The notes under the pieces are model-generated. The model had not been told where the DNA came from. It did no database searches and was given only the letters and a program-made list of their open reading frames with translations. DNA of 64,000 bases from Anopheles merus (lineage: Eukaryota > Arthropoda > Insecta > Diptera > Culicidae): NCBI RefSeq assembly GCF_017562075.2, contig NC_054084.1:20696389-20760388 (forward strand), given 5' to 3'. This document shows positions 1-10,439 of the stretch, one piece after another (the stretch's first letter is position 1; each line of letters starts with the position of its first letter). Both the position numbers and the translations under genes were made by a program.

Positions 1-1318
1 ACCGGACCACTTCACGCGTTTTGTCCGGCGGTTTGGCAGTGGCGTGCGGTTCTAAAATAAAAAAAAAGAAACGAACGCAGGACCATACCAGCTTCTCACT
101 CGAACACAAGGGAGTTTCGGAGGAACTGCACACACATTCACTGGGGTTTGTTTAACATGCGGGGAAATAAGCGGGACGGGAATGGGACGTTCAAAATCAC
201 GACGATTACTTTCACGCTCTCTATCTCTCTTTCTCACACACACGCGCGTACGTACGGAGAGAGGTTCTATCTCGAGCTCCCGTTAATCATGAAAACTATC
301 CACACTTAATCCTGTTTGGAATTTAATGCACTTAAAGCAGCACACGTACGAGACATACACACTCACACCCATACGTCCTTGCGGAGGACTTAATGCACCT
401 CACTGACAGTCACCACATAATGGAGGAGGTCCGTCCAGGGTTGTTTTTTTTTCGCCCGCACGAACTCGTTCACTCACACCGAACGAAGAGGAAAAGTGGT
501 TCAACTGGGAATAACATTTCCCCGCACACTTGACTCACAATTCGCGTTTGTCGTACCTCGCGCGTCTGTCGTTCCCAGACTTCCCAAACGATAGTAGGCA
601 CTCTATAGGCACTAGGGACACGGTGGAAACAGTGCCGCTGAGTGGCCTGACTGACACGGGACGTCCTCTTTCCCGCACGAGAGTCTGTACACGTCTGGCG
701 AGACAGCGCGCGAGAACGAGCCGGACCCAGAGCAGCCGTACGTGTTCGCATCTGCTCCGGCGAGCTGGTGTTGGTGTTGTTTTGTGAGAAGAGCGGATGC
801 TGCGCTAAGTAGCAGCTGTTTTTTGTGCGTGGAAAATGGATGAGATTGCGAGAGAGGGAGAGAGTTTGAGAGATGAGATGAGAATGGTGATTGGTTGGGA
901 AATTCTGACGGATGAGATTTTCACTACGACAAAGAATGCGCGAGCGTGAGGTCAAGTTTCTAAAGGAGGTTATATAGAATATTGGTAAACTTACCCTCAA
1001 AGTTTGTTGGTTTGTTGTATTCAAAAAGATTTTTACGTTGTTTTTTTTTTATTTACACTGCCTTGCACCAATTGTTTCAAGATTCAATAATTAAAAAAGA
1101 CTTTCCTCTCGTAAACCAATTGTTAGAATGACTCGTTCCTCGTAGAAATCTTCACCCTTCATCGTTCTCCTATGTTTACTAGATCGCTGTCCAAAATATT
1201 TAAATGTAGAGGAATTTAATTTCCCATGCCTACTCTTCGCCCATTTTATATTGTTCACTCCTAAACCAGCAATACAGCCGGGCTGTCCCAGCTTTTCGAG
1301 CATTTTGCAATCAAAGAT
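1..1318. other. Non-coding, no gene recognised
   Basis: I read both strands and found no protein with family resemblance. The stretch has short CT/GA-rich and CA-rich runs, for example near 215-250 and 840-880. The longest open frames here are low-complexity Ser/Arg/Thr-rich and look like chance. It could be the 5' flank of a gene lying to the left of the window, but nothing in the sequence proves this. Confidence 0.5.
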
Positions 1319-1475
1319 ATGCGACCAAGAATTTTGCAACCAAAGGATTTTGTGGCCAAAGGATTTGCGACCAATAATTAAGCAAACGAATAGTTTGCGA
1401 CCAAGAAGTTTGCGACCAATATGTTTGTGATCAAGAAGGTTGCGATCAAGAAGTTGGCGACCAAATATGTTGTGT
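1319..1475. repeat. Degenerate tandem repeat, about 17-bp unit
   Basis: About nine imperfect copies of a unit with the core TTGCGACCAAGAAG follow one another, with variants such as TTGTGATCAAGAAG and TTGGCGACCAAATA. The unit is 16-19 bp and drifts in length. No open reading frame follows the period, so it is a minisatellite, not a coding repeat. Confidence 0.75.
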
Positions 1476-1845
1476 CCTAGGACCTTTTGATTTTGCTCTG
1501 CGTTTCCCAGAGCCTACTTGAGCTTGAGTAGCAGATGGAAACGTATATTCACAGTATACGTTGTACAGTCTAAAGCTTGTATTTTTTTAAGAATTCAATG
1601 TCCATTACACTGCTTCTAAACGAGCCAAAAAATCTTTCGCGAAAATTTTGGCGACCCTTTCTATTTGTCAAACCGTCCTTGTTTAGCCCGAATATAGGGC
1701 TTCGTTCGTAATGTCGCGAAACGCGAGCGTTGCCTTTCTGAGAAAAATTCCGATTCTGTTCTAAAACTGAGAAGTTGTTTTAGAACAAAGAGCTCGCAGA
1801 AAATTTGTCGCTGTACAAAAAATGGTCGCCTAGCAGCAGTGTTAG

Positions 1846-2277
1846 CACCGACAAACCGACGTGACACTGGCGTTACAAAAGTGTCCCACATGAACGTACT
1901 GTCATTTACCAGTGAGGCGAACACTTCTGTCAAAGTAAGCTCTGTTCACTGCTGCTTCAATGTAAACAACTTTTCTAAATACAAATTGCGAAGGAAGTGT
2001 GAGGCAAGATTTTGTGAGAATTATTGGACCAAACACCCAGGAAAAATCATTTTATAAGTTTCCAAATCAATGCAAAAGATGTGAGAAGTACATAAAACAA
2101 TACGCATTAGAATTTGCGAAGAAAAACAAAAAGGGGGTTTAGCAGTTTCTTCTCTGTGTCAGTGTAGTATGCGAATCATTATAGAGATGGCGCTAGTGTT
2201 TAACGTATTTTCATTTGAAATAAGGAGACAACTTTTGAAGCTCATTTTGTTCGAAGTGTCACGTCGGTTTGTCGGTG
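1846..2277. mobile_element. Non-autonomous inverted-repeat element, 432 bp
   Basis: The ends are near-perfect inverted repeats of about 23 bp: the left end begins CACCGACAAACCGACGTG and the right end is its reverse complement. The element is flanked on both sides by the same 7 bp, GTGTTAG, at 1839-1845 and 2278-2284, as expected for a target-site duplication. There is no transposase frame inside, so it is a MITE-type passenger. The superfamily is uncertain; 7-8 bp duplications fit hAT or P-like elements. Confidence 0.8.
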
Positions 2278-2618
2278 GTGTTAGACCTTATTCTGCTTTT
2301 GGCACAACAACCGCTGTTAGTCAAAGCCTGCCTGTACTAATACTGGGCTTGGCACTTACTGATTACACACAACAGGATAGTCAGTCCTACATATGGGAGC
2401 ACCCCTACCAGCATTAAACGGCTTTGAAGGCATTCAGAAGGCATTTAAGGCCTTAGTCGCCTTAGAAGGCGAATAAAGATTTCAACCGAAACTTTCACGG
2501 CTGTAACGGGTTCTCTTCGAAATCTTTAAACTTTTTGATTCAAGGAGAACAGATAGCTTGCCGCCATCTTAGCTTGTTTATATACTGAATTTGCACCTGT
2601 ATCAATGTAACTGCCAAA

Positions 2619-2672
2619 TAGAGCAGTGACAACGCTTTTGGTTCCGAACCGAGAAAGCGTGTGTTCAAATCC
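2619..2672 (+). promoter_or_regulatory. tRNA-like internal Pol III boxes, module 1 of copy A
   Basis: An A-box-like TAGAGCAGTGACAACGC starts at 2619 and a good B box, GTTCAAATCC, starts at 2663. The spacing of 44 nt equals tRNA positions 8 to 52. A run of T follows at 2676-2680. The acceptor ends do not pair, so this is not a functional tRNA gene. Copy B keeps the same boxes at 3797 and 3841. Confidence 0.55.
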
Positions 2673-2952
2673 AGATTTTTATGATCTTTTTTCTGCGTTT
2701 ATTTCTTTTTAAATTAATTTTTTCTTACTATAATTACTTTAAACAAAATTTATGTGAAGCGAAATTAAAATAATACCTTTTAAAAAAACATAATAATTAC
2801 ACTTTGTTCACCGTTCATTATCAGGATGGGAGAAATATGTATCTCATTTTTCTTTTTATTTTAGTTATCGAAATGAGTTTGATATATTATCACCTTTCAA
2901 TGAGTTGGTCTTTAACAACCGAATAATGTAGACCATCTTTAATAAAGTGAAA

Positions 2953-3006
2953 TAGCTCAGAGCTTAACGCAAGAGAACATAACACGTAAATCGTGCTATC
3001 GAATCT
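2953..3006 (+). promoter_or_regulatory. tRNA-like internal Pol III boxes, module 2 of copy A
   Basis: TAGCTCAGAGCTTAACGC, close to a classic A box, begins at 2953. A weaker B box, TATCGAATCT, begins at 2997, again exactly 44 nt downstream. Copy B holds the same pair at 4132 and 4176. A complete cloverleaf was not demonstrated, so the call rests on box sequence and spacing. Confidence 0.5.
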
Positions 3007-3292
3007 CACGCTCATATCTGGGAACACTACAACAGTGCAGTGCTGAAGACACTTGTAAGGTTTTCTTTTGACAGTTGCAATTTCAAATTTCAAATTAAAA
3101 GCGAAATTTTTCATTGACATATTTCAAAGGCATTTAATTACTGCTAAATGCACTGCTGATCGCCTTCAATTCGCCGGCGATTACAAGGCGATTAGAAGGC
3201 ATTTAATGGAAATTTGCGGGTAGGGACGGTCCATTCGAGGTTTGAACCCATGTTGTTAAGTCGTACGAGTTGACGACTGTAACACGAGCCAA

Positions 3293-3580
3293 AGACCATT
3301 AGACCAGATCTTAAGAACAAAACAGAACAGACTATGTAATATCACATAACCGACGAGACATTACGTTGAACACAACAAAGGACTGTGTCGTTAAAGACGA
3401 AACATCAAGTCAGCCTATATTCTTAGGTTCAAATAACTATAAAACGGAGTACCTTTAAACACTCATTTGGTGGAGCCAGAGTGAAAACTTGAGCTTTTCA
3501 AAAATAAACTGATTTTTTTATGCTACTGAATTAACGGTCCTAACGATCTTATGACACAGGTACGATCAAAGTGCTGATAA
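3293..3580. other. Spacer between elements
   Basis: An AT-rich spacer separates the split SINE from the second CCCTACC element. I see no gene, inverted repeat or simple repeat in it. Confidence 0.5.
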
Positions 3581-4405
3581 CCCTACCAGCATTAAACGGC
3601 TTTGAAGGCATTCAGAAGGCATTTAAGGCCTTAGTCGCCTTAGAAGGCGAATAAAGATTTCAACCGAAACTTTCACGGCTGTAACGGGTTCTCTTCGAAA
3701 TCTTTCAACTTTTTGATTCAAGGAGAACAGATAGCTTGCCGCCATCTTAGCTTGTTTATATACTGAATTTGCACCTGTACCAATGTAACTGCCAAATAGA
3801 GCAGTGACAACGCTTTTGGTTCCGATCCGAAAAAGCGTGTGTTCAAATCCAGATTTTTATAATCTTTTTTCTGCGTTTATTTCTTTTTAAATTAATTTTT
3901 TCTTACTATAATTACTTTAAACAAAATTTATGTGAAGCGAAATTAAAATAATACCTTTTTAAAAAAACATAATAATTACACTATGTTCACCGTTCATTAT
4001 CAGGATGGGAGAAATATGTATCTCATTTTTCCTTTTATTTTAGTTATCGAAATGAGTTTGATATATTATCACCTTTCAATGAGTTGGTCTTTAACAACCG
4101 AATAATGTAGATCATCTTTAATAAGGTGAAATAGCTCAGAGCTTAACGCAAGAGAACATAACACGTAAATCGTGCTATCGAATCTCACGCTCATATCTGG
4201 GAACACTACAACAGTGCAGTGCTGAAGACGCTTGTAAGGTTTTTCTTTTGACAGTTGCAATTTCAAATTTCAAATTAAAAGCGAAATTTTTCATTGACAT
4301 ATTTCAAAGGCATTTAATTACTGCTAAATGCACTGCTGATCGCCTTCAATTCGCCGGCGATTACAAGGCGATTAGAAGGCATTTAACGGAAATTTGCGGG
4401 TAGGG
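3581..4405. mobile_element. CCCTACC-ended inverted-repeat element, copy B (825 bp)
   Basis: This is near-identical to 2403-3225 along its whole length, with scattered single-base differences and one or two small indels. It is flanked by AA on both sides (3579-3580 and 4406-4407), again a 2-bp duplication but of different bases from the AC around copy A. Such a short, sequence-variable duplication is unusual for DNA transposons, since Tc1/mariner elements duplicate TA. It contains the same two tRNA-like modules (boxes at 3797/3841 and 4132/4176) and no transposase. Confidence 0.85.
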
Positions 4406-4488
4406 AATTTTTTTTTATAAACTATGCATACACTGCTTATATGGATGATAAAAATCCATACATTTTTAACAACATCTAGATAAAATGT

Positions 4489-4694
4489 GAGCCGGTCTCA
4501 TGGTACAGTCGTCAACTTGTACGACTTAACAACATGCCCGTCATGGGTTCAAGCCCCAAATAGACCGTGCCACCATACGTAGGACTGACTATCCTGCTAT
4601 GGGGGAAATCAATAAGTCACTGAAAGCCAACCCCACAAGTGGGTTGGCAGGCCTTGACCGGCATCGGTTGTTGAGCGAAACAAGAAGAAGAACA
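4489..4694 (+). mobile_element. tRNA-derived SINE with 11-bp target duplication
   Basis: This is the clearest copy of the SINE. The tRNA-like head has an A box (TGGTACAGTCG at 4501) and a B box (GTTCAAGCC at 4547), followed by a body and an AAGAAGAAG tail. The direct repeat AGATAAAATGT occurs at 4478-4488 and at 4695-4705, the signature of LINE-assisted retrotransposition. It resembles SINE200 of Anopheles gambiae, a name recalled from memory. Confidence 0.85.
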
Positions 4695-4705
4695 AGATAA
4701 AATGT

Positions 4706-5191
4706 AAATTAAATTTAAAAAAATATATAATTTGACCACCAACACGATGCACGGTCGACCACGGTGATTTCTTTGGAGTTAAGCTTTTGAACCCGCGCCT
4801 ATAAACAGAACTATCTTGCACAAGTTTTGTTTTGTACAAGTTGTCCCCGAAATACGCTATTAATGCAGACCGAGAAGAAACTGCGTATTGTGAATTTCCG
4901 CGAAAATCTAGAGGGAAATTATTATATTTTTACAGTTGATGTGTCAAATCAGTAAAATTTGCTAAAAAAAAAAACTGTCAAATTTAGAAACCGCGTATCA
5001 CCAAATCTTCATATAGAAGGTACCGCTTATCGCGGGAACTACCTGTATATGCCGGCATCTGTCATTCAGGAAGATTCCTGTGCTGTCGTTGTGCCGCCAG
5101 GTGTGTGTGTGAGTAATGTTTATGCACAGAACGGCGCGAATTGTGGTGTTGCCGATTTGCACACATCCTGCCTGACTAAAGCGGCCTCGAA
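4706..5191. other. 5' flank of the XPG gene
   Basis: No gene is seen. This stretch must hold the promoter and 5' untranslated region of the following gene, but no TATA box or clear initiator could be assigned. An open frame at 4959-5219 overlaps the true start codon in another frame and has no family resemblance. Confidence 0.45.
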
Positions 5192-8100
5192 ATGGGAGTT
5201 ACAGGGCTCTGGAAGTTAATCGAACAGTCCGGCAAGCCGGTTCCACTAGACACACTCGAGAACAAAGTGTTAGCCGTAGGTAAGAATGGGCGCGTGTTTG
5301 TGTGTGGTTTGGAAAGGAAGTTCTAACTGTTTCGTTCTGGCCTTGGCAGATATTTCGATTTGGTTGCACCAGGTGGTGAAAGGATTTCAGGACTCGAAGG
5401 GCAGCGCATTGCCGAACGCTCACGTGCTCGGTCTGTTCCATCGGCTGTGCAAGCTGATGTACTATCGCATCAAACCGATATTCGTGTTCGACGGCGGTGC
5501 TCCACTGCTAAAGAAACAAACGATCGTAAGTGGCATGGTTTGGGTGGCGGCACATCAAAGGGTAGTCATCTAACACTGTTCTTCCCATTGCAGGCCAAGC
5601 GTCAACAGAGCAAAAACAACTATCAGAATGAAGCTGACCGCATACAGCAGCTGCTGCTGGAAACGCTCGCCAAGGAAAAGGTCGTCCAGCAGGCGCTCGG
5701 TTCGGCCACCAACATTCTCATCTCGCCCTCCAAGAAAGCAATCACGAACGGTGGTCCCAGCACCAGCAAGCAGGCCGACCGTGAAGAGGAACCGGACGCA
5801 ATGTTTAAGCTTCCACCGCTCAAAGCACCGGAGGAGCCGATCGACCTAGACCGAAGCGACAGTTCGATGGATGAGAAAGCTTCCCGGCATTACTATCACC
5901 TGAACCTGAACGCCATCGATGTGACGAGCGTGTACTTCAAGAATCTGCCGGCCGATGTGCGGCACGAGATTCTGAACGACATCAAGGAAACGCGCAAACA
6001 ATCCTCCTGGGGACGGCTGCACGAGCTCCCGGTGCAGAGCGATTCGTTTTCATCCTTCCAAATGAAACGCTTGCTTAAGCGGCGCCAGGTGCAGGTAGAG
6101 CTGGAGGAAGCGGAAAAGGAAATGGGCGGTAAATGCCTCTCGCTAACCGAGCTCGAATCGCTGCTAAACGAGGAAGGCGTAGAAACGTCTTCCAACCGTG
6201 CGGCACAGAAAATCGCATCGGATGAAAACACACGCTTTCTGCTGGTGCGAGACGTGCAGAAGGCGATAGAGAAGGCGAAAGCCCGCGAAGAGGCTGAAAA
6301 GCTTGCACCGGCACCACCGAAAGTGCCCAAAATTTCCAAAGATGAAGTTTACAGCCAGCTGCAGGAGGAGGCAGACGATAAAGAGATGGACGAGGATCTG
6401 CAGCTGGCCATTAAAATGTCGCTAATGCAGGACGAAACGCCGCACGCCGTCATTGAGCTGGACGAGGATGAGTTGCGCATGTCGCGCACGCAAAAGCGGT
6501 TGCTGGGAAACGCAGCACAAAGCTTGGCGCGCGGTTTTATGCTCGAGTACGGTGGGCTTACGACGGAAGAGTTTAACGAGCTGCTGCACCAAACGCAGGA
6601 CGTTGATAGTGGGGACATTAACGAATCGATGTCACAAATGTTTGTCCCCAGCGAGGAGCCGTCCACTGTGGAACGGGAACGTGCGACTCTAACGGAAATA
6701 CGGGAAGAGCAAGAGATGATACTGGAATCGATCAAAGAGTCAGAAAAGAAGACAGAAGCAAAACCACCGTCAGAAGGGGCGGAAGATAGCGACGCGGAAA
6801 CCGAATCCGACTCGGACTTTGTCGATGTGCCGGAGGATAATTTGAACGATTCGGTGACAGGAATTTCACTTCCGCTGAACAGCACGAACCATTTTAAACC
6901 GCACTACAATCCGATCGTAGACTTTACGATCGATGATCTGCAACAGCTGTCCCAGGCAGGGTCCTCGAAGAAAAAGGAAGTGGTGCAGGTGGTCATCAAG
7001 CCGGAAGAAATAGGAGTGTGCGACCAGGACGATATATTTGCGGACATTTTCACCGTAAAGAAGGAGGCGCCTGAGACGCCAGTGAAGGAGAAGGGCGAAA
7101 AGGAAGTCAATCGCCCGGATGGACCGAATGCACCGATGATTAGCATACCGAAGAAGCAAGTGAATGAAATTATGCAGGAGCAGCATGAGAACAACAGCTC
7201 CGATAGCGACAAACAGCCGTGTGTGGACGGTGCAGTAGCTCCGAAACCGTTTACCGGGTTAAAGATAAAGAAGGTAGAAACTATAAATGCGCAGCTAAAG
7301 GAGGAGCTGGAAAATCTGAAGAAAGCTCCGCCAGTGATCGATCTGGGGAGTATACTTGGCCAGCCGGTTCTGCCCGTACCGGATCCGGTTCTGCCCGGTA
7401 CGGATCTGAAAAGTATTAGCGAAACGCTCAAGCAACAGCTGGAAGAGCTAAAAGCGAGTGCTAACGCATTCAAATTGGATGAAATTAATCTGGATGCTGT
7501 TGTGGCGAATAGTGAAGAGGTAATGGATAATGTGATAGTGTTGCTGTATTTATAAATTGTATTTATTTATTTCTTTTTTCCATTACAGCCCAAGGTTCAT
7601 AACGAGGATGAGGAGAACGATAGTGAGGCTACCATTATTTATGAAGCTGATTTAGATGCGGAAAAAACACCCACCAAGCAGATTGAGTCGCAGAATGATA
7701 AGAAAGAGGAAGCTAAATCACCTTCAGCTGCAACCGAAGATGATGTATTGAAGTCAAAATCTCCCATAACAACTATTGGATATGAAGAATCATTAACGAA
7801 ATCTCCTTCAACGTCTAAAGAGGCAGAAGGAACCAACACAGCTTCTCCTGTGATTGAAATCATCGACAGTCCTGTCAAGGCAGGTACGTTGGAGCATTTA
7901 ATAATAGCACGCACGCCCGGCAAGGACTCGCACAAATCAACCGAAGCGGAGGAATCGATCCCCCGCGTGCCGAAACCCTTCTTCGTCAACAAAACACCTC
8001 CCTCGGCGAAGAAAGCAAACGCTGAAGAAGATGCAGAACCAACGAAACAAACCACTCCCAGTAAGCCCGTTGCGAAAGAGCTGTTCCCTGCCGAACCGGT

Positions 8101-9724
8101 ACCGTCTACAAGTAAACAGGCGCCACCTCCACCACCCGCACCGGAACCACAGCCCGTCCGGGCGGAAGATCTCATCACCGAAATGGCCGACACGCTCAAG
8201 GAAGCACACACACCGCTCGAGCTAAAGCGCATGGCGCTCAATCTGGCCGAAACGGAGCGTGAGCTGGAGCGCGAACGGAACAAGCAGTCGCGCATCGGCC
8301 TCTCGATAACGGAGCAGATGCGCCGGGACTGTATGGAGCTGCTGCAGATCTTCGGCGTACCGTTCATCGTGGCGCCGATGGAGGCGGAAGCGCAGTGTGC
8401 ATTCCTGAACCAGCTCGACATGACGGACGGCACCATCACGGACGACAGTGACATCTGGCTGTTCGGCGGGAAGAAGGTGTACAAGAACTTCTTCAACCAG
8501 CAGAAGCTCGTGCTCGAGTTTACGATCGAGGGTATCGAGCAGATGTTCCAGATGGATCGCAAAAAGCTCATCCAGCTGGCACTGCTCGTCGGTAGCGATT
8601 ACACGACCGGCATACACGGTATCGGCGCGGTGACGGCGCTGGAAATTCTGGCCTCCTTTCCACCGACACCCGAGCAGCCGGGCGAAACGTCCGAGATGAT
8701 GTCGATGCTGTCGGGGTTGCGCAAGTTCCGCGACTGGTGGCATCACGGGCGCAACGGTGCAACCGGTACGCGCATTTCGCTCAAATCGAAGCTTAAGAAC
8801 ATTGAAATTGGGGAGGGTTTCCCGAGCACCGGGGTGGTCGAGGCGTACCTGCAGCCGACGGTAGACTGTAGCGAGGAGGAGTTCACCTGGGGCTACCCGG
8901 ACGCTGACCGGTTGCGGGATTATGCGCGCCAAAAGTTTGGCTGGAGTCAAACGAAGACGAACGATATACTGTTGCCGGTGCTGAAGCGGTTGGATGAGCG
9001 TAAATCGCAATCATCGATTAAGAACTACTTCAAGGTGCAGAGCGCTGTCGGGCACAACAGGCTGAAGGTGAGCAAGCGGGTACAGCACGCTGTGGATACG
9101 ATGGCCGGGAAGATCGACCCGGAGGAGGAAGCGAAACCGAAGAAGCGAAGTCCGGCGAAAGCAAAGCAGCCGGGTGGTCGTAAGCGGAAGCAACCTGCTG
9201 CCGCCAAGAATGCGATCGAGACAGTAGATCTGGAGGTGATTGAAGAGGAAGAGGATGAAAAGAAAAAGGAGGAATCTCCACAGGGGGCCGTTGCCGAAGA
9301 GGATGATGATTTTGTTGAACCAGCAAAAACGACCCAAAAGGCTGGCCGTGGTGCTGGTCGGAAGAAAGCAAACGAGGCCGCAACCACAGGAACTGCGACC
9401 AAACCGAAGCGTGGTCGTAAAGCGGCAGCGAAATCGACCACCAATGACACACAGCAGCCAGAGGGAGGAGAGCCTTCCACCGTCCAGCGACCGACACATT
9501 CGCTGGCGAATATTGGTGGAATCATTGCGAACATTAACCAACAGTCGGCGGACAGTATGGGGGTGCAAGAATCGGTCGAAGGGCGACGAAAGCGAATCGG
9601 TAACAAGATGCCGGACTTTAATCCGGCCATACCGCAGCGCGTGAAGGATGAGCAGATCATGGCGGAACGGAAGCGGCAGGCGGCCGAATTGTTTAAGAAG
9701 CTGAAAGCGAATGGTAAGAAGTGA
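5192..9724 (+). CDS. mus201: DNA repair endonuclease XPG/ERCC5 (mus201 ortholog)
   Basis: Structure-specific 5'-3' flap endonuclease that makes the 3' incision in nucleotide excision repair, acting in the nucleus with TFIIH. Exons are 5192-5279, 5350-5525, 5594-7519 and 7589-9724; the joins preserve frame and give 1441 residues, somewhat longer than human XPG. The start MGVTGLWKL is the family N-terminus. The XPG-N domain covers residues 1 to about 95, with metal-binding Asp30 (DISIWL) and Asp77 (FVFDGG) at the human numbering. A long acidic spacer (about 100-960) follows, with a UIM-like DEDLQLAIKMSLMQ near residue 354. The XPG-I domain starts near 964, with EAEAQ carrying Glu995 and Glu997, the TDDSD acidic cluster at 1015-1018, and GSDYT with Asp1067. 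A PCNA-binding box, QSSIKNYF, lies at 1204-1211, and basic NLS-like tracts fill the tail. All catalytic acidic residues are present, so the gene looks functional. Confidence 0.96.
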
Positions 9725-9839
9725 AGGGTGAAGGGGGAGAGGGGGTGGGGGTAACTTGTACGATGCGCGTGATGTAAAGTTATAGTTCCCGGGGTTTGGG
9801 ATTTTTTGCATTCTTTCAAAAGCAATTTCAAACAGTTCC

Positions 9840-9845
9840 AATAAA
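9840..9845 (+). terminator. mus201: Poly(A) signal of the XPG gene
   Basis: AATAAA lies 116 bp after the stop codon at 9724, and a T/GT-rich stretch follows within 30 bp. It is the first canonical signal downstream and gives a short 3' untranslated region. Confidence 0.65.
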
Positions 9846-10216
9846 TTCCATGTGCATTTAAATGTGTTGTTTTCTAACTGCTTTGGGATTTGATTTGAGA
9901 AATGTTTCGGTAATGAAAATAATGATGGTCATAGAAATATAAATTGAATTATCCAGCATTTTCCATACTTGTTGGCTCCCGAACTCTGAAATGTACTGCT
10001 CCTCTGTGCCTTGTGTTGTCCTACGTCCTACATCTTATTAACATGGCTTTCGACCGTGGAGATCTGTGATCTTTGTGCTGGCTTGTGGTTAATCTTTCTT
10101 CTTCTCCACATGCCATGATCGTAAATACCGGGAAAAATAAACGTACCCAGATTAGCATCCTTTATCTCGAATGACTCAAGTAGTATGTCCGTTTCTGCAA
10201 CTAAATGAGTACCCAA
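9846..10216. other. Intergenic, nothing recognised
   Basis: AT-rich sequence downstream of the XPG poly(A) signal. No gene, inverted repeat or element end was found. Confidence 0.45.
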
Positions 10217-10433
10217 AAACTTCTTCTTCTTCTTCTTTTGGGCTCAACAACCGCATGCATGTCCTGCATGTACCACTTGCGGGTTTGGCTTTCTGTGACT
10301 CATTGATTTCCCCCCATAGCAGTCAGTCCTACACACCACGCATGGTGGCACGGTCCATTTGGGACTTGAACCCATGACGGGCATGTTGTTAAAGTCGTAC
10401 GAGTTGAAGACTGTACTACGAAGCCGGCTCCAA
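10217..10433 (-). mobile_element. tRNA-derived SINE, minus-strand copy
   Basis: It reads from a CTTCTTCTTC tail at the left to the tRNA-like head at the right. It shares long blocks with 4489-4694 reversed, including the B-box region (GGGACTTGAACCC on the plus strand) and the ACGAGTTGAAGACTGTACTACG block. No convincing target duplication was found. Confidence 0.75.
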
Positions 10434-10439
10434 CTAGTG

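Larger units (their letters stand above)
2403..3225. mobile_element. CCCTACC-ended inverted-repeat element, copy A (823 bp)
   Basis: It starts CCCTACC and ends GGTAGGG and is flanked by AC on both sides (2401-2402 and 3226-3227), an apparent 2-bp target duplication. Subterminal regions are rich in repeated AAGGC and GGCATTTAA motifs in both orientations. No transposase frame is present. A near-identical copy B lies at 3581-4405 with unrelated flanks, so the two are independent and fairly recent insertions, not a segmental duplication. Two tRNA-like A/B-box pairs sit inside, annotated separately. Confidence 0.85.
2287..3292 (-). mobile_element. tRNA-derived SINE, split by a later insertion
   Basis: Two pieces, about 2287-2402 and 3226-3292, together match the other copies of this SINE at 4489-4694, 10217-10433, 26701-26890 and 27351-27555. 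The tRNA-like head is at the right and the tail at the left, so it lies on the minus strand. The interruption is the element at 2403-3225. Removing that element and one copy of the flanking AC restores the GCACGGTCC junction found in the uninterrupted copy at 10 kb. The age order is therefore SINE first, inverted-repeat element second. Confidence 0.8.

Noticed and set aside
2890..4266. Two similar minus-strand open frames of 76 and 65 codons
   Set aside because: They lie inside the two copies of the inverted-repeat element, differ by frame-changing indels upstream and resemble no transposase.
4547..4555. B-box sequences of the SINEs as possible tRNA genes
   Set aside because: They lack a complete cloverleaf and recur as dispersed copies with AAG tails, so they are SINE heads.
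5360..5593. Open frame running into the large XPG exon from 5360
   Set aside because: Upstream of 5594 it is intron and a shifted frame of exon 2. The real protein uses the frame giving DISIWLHQ, which carries Asp30 and Asp77.
5896..9841. Long minus-strand open frames opposite the XPG gene
   Set aside because: They are Ser/Arg-rich shadows of the coding strand with no family resemblance.
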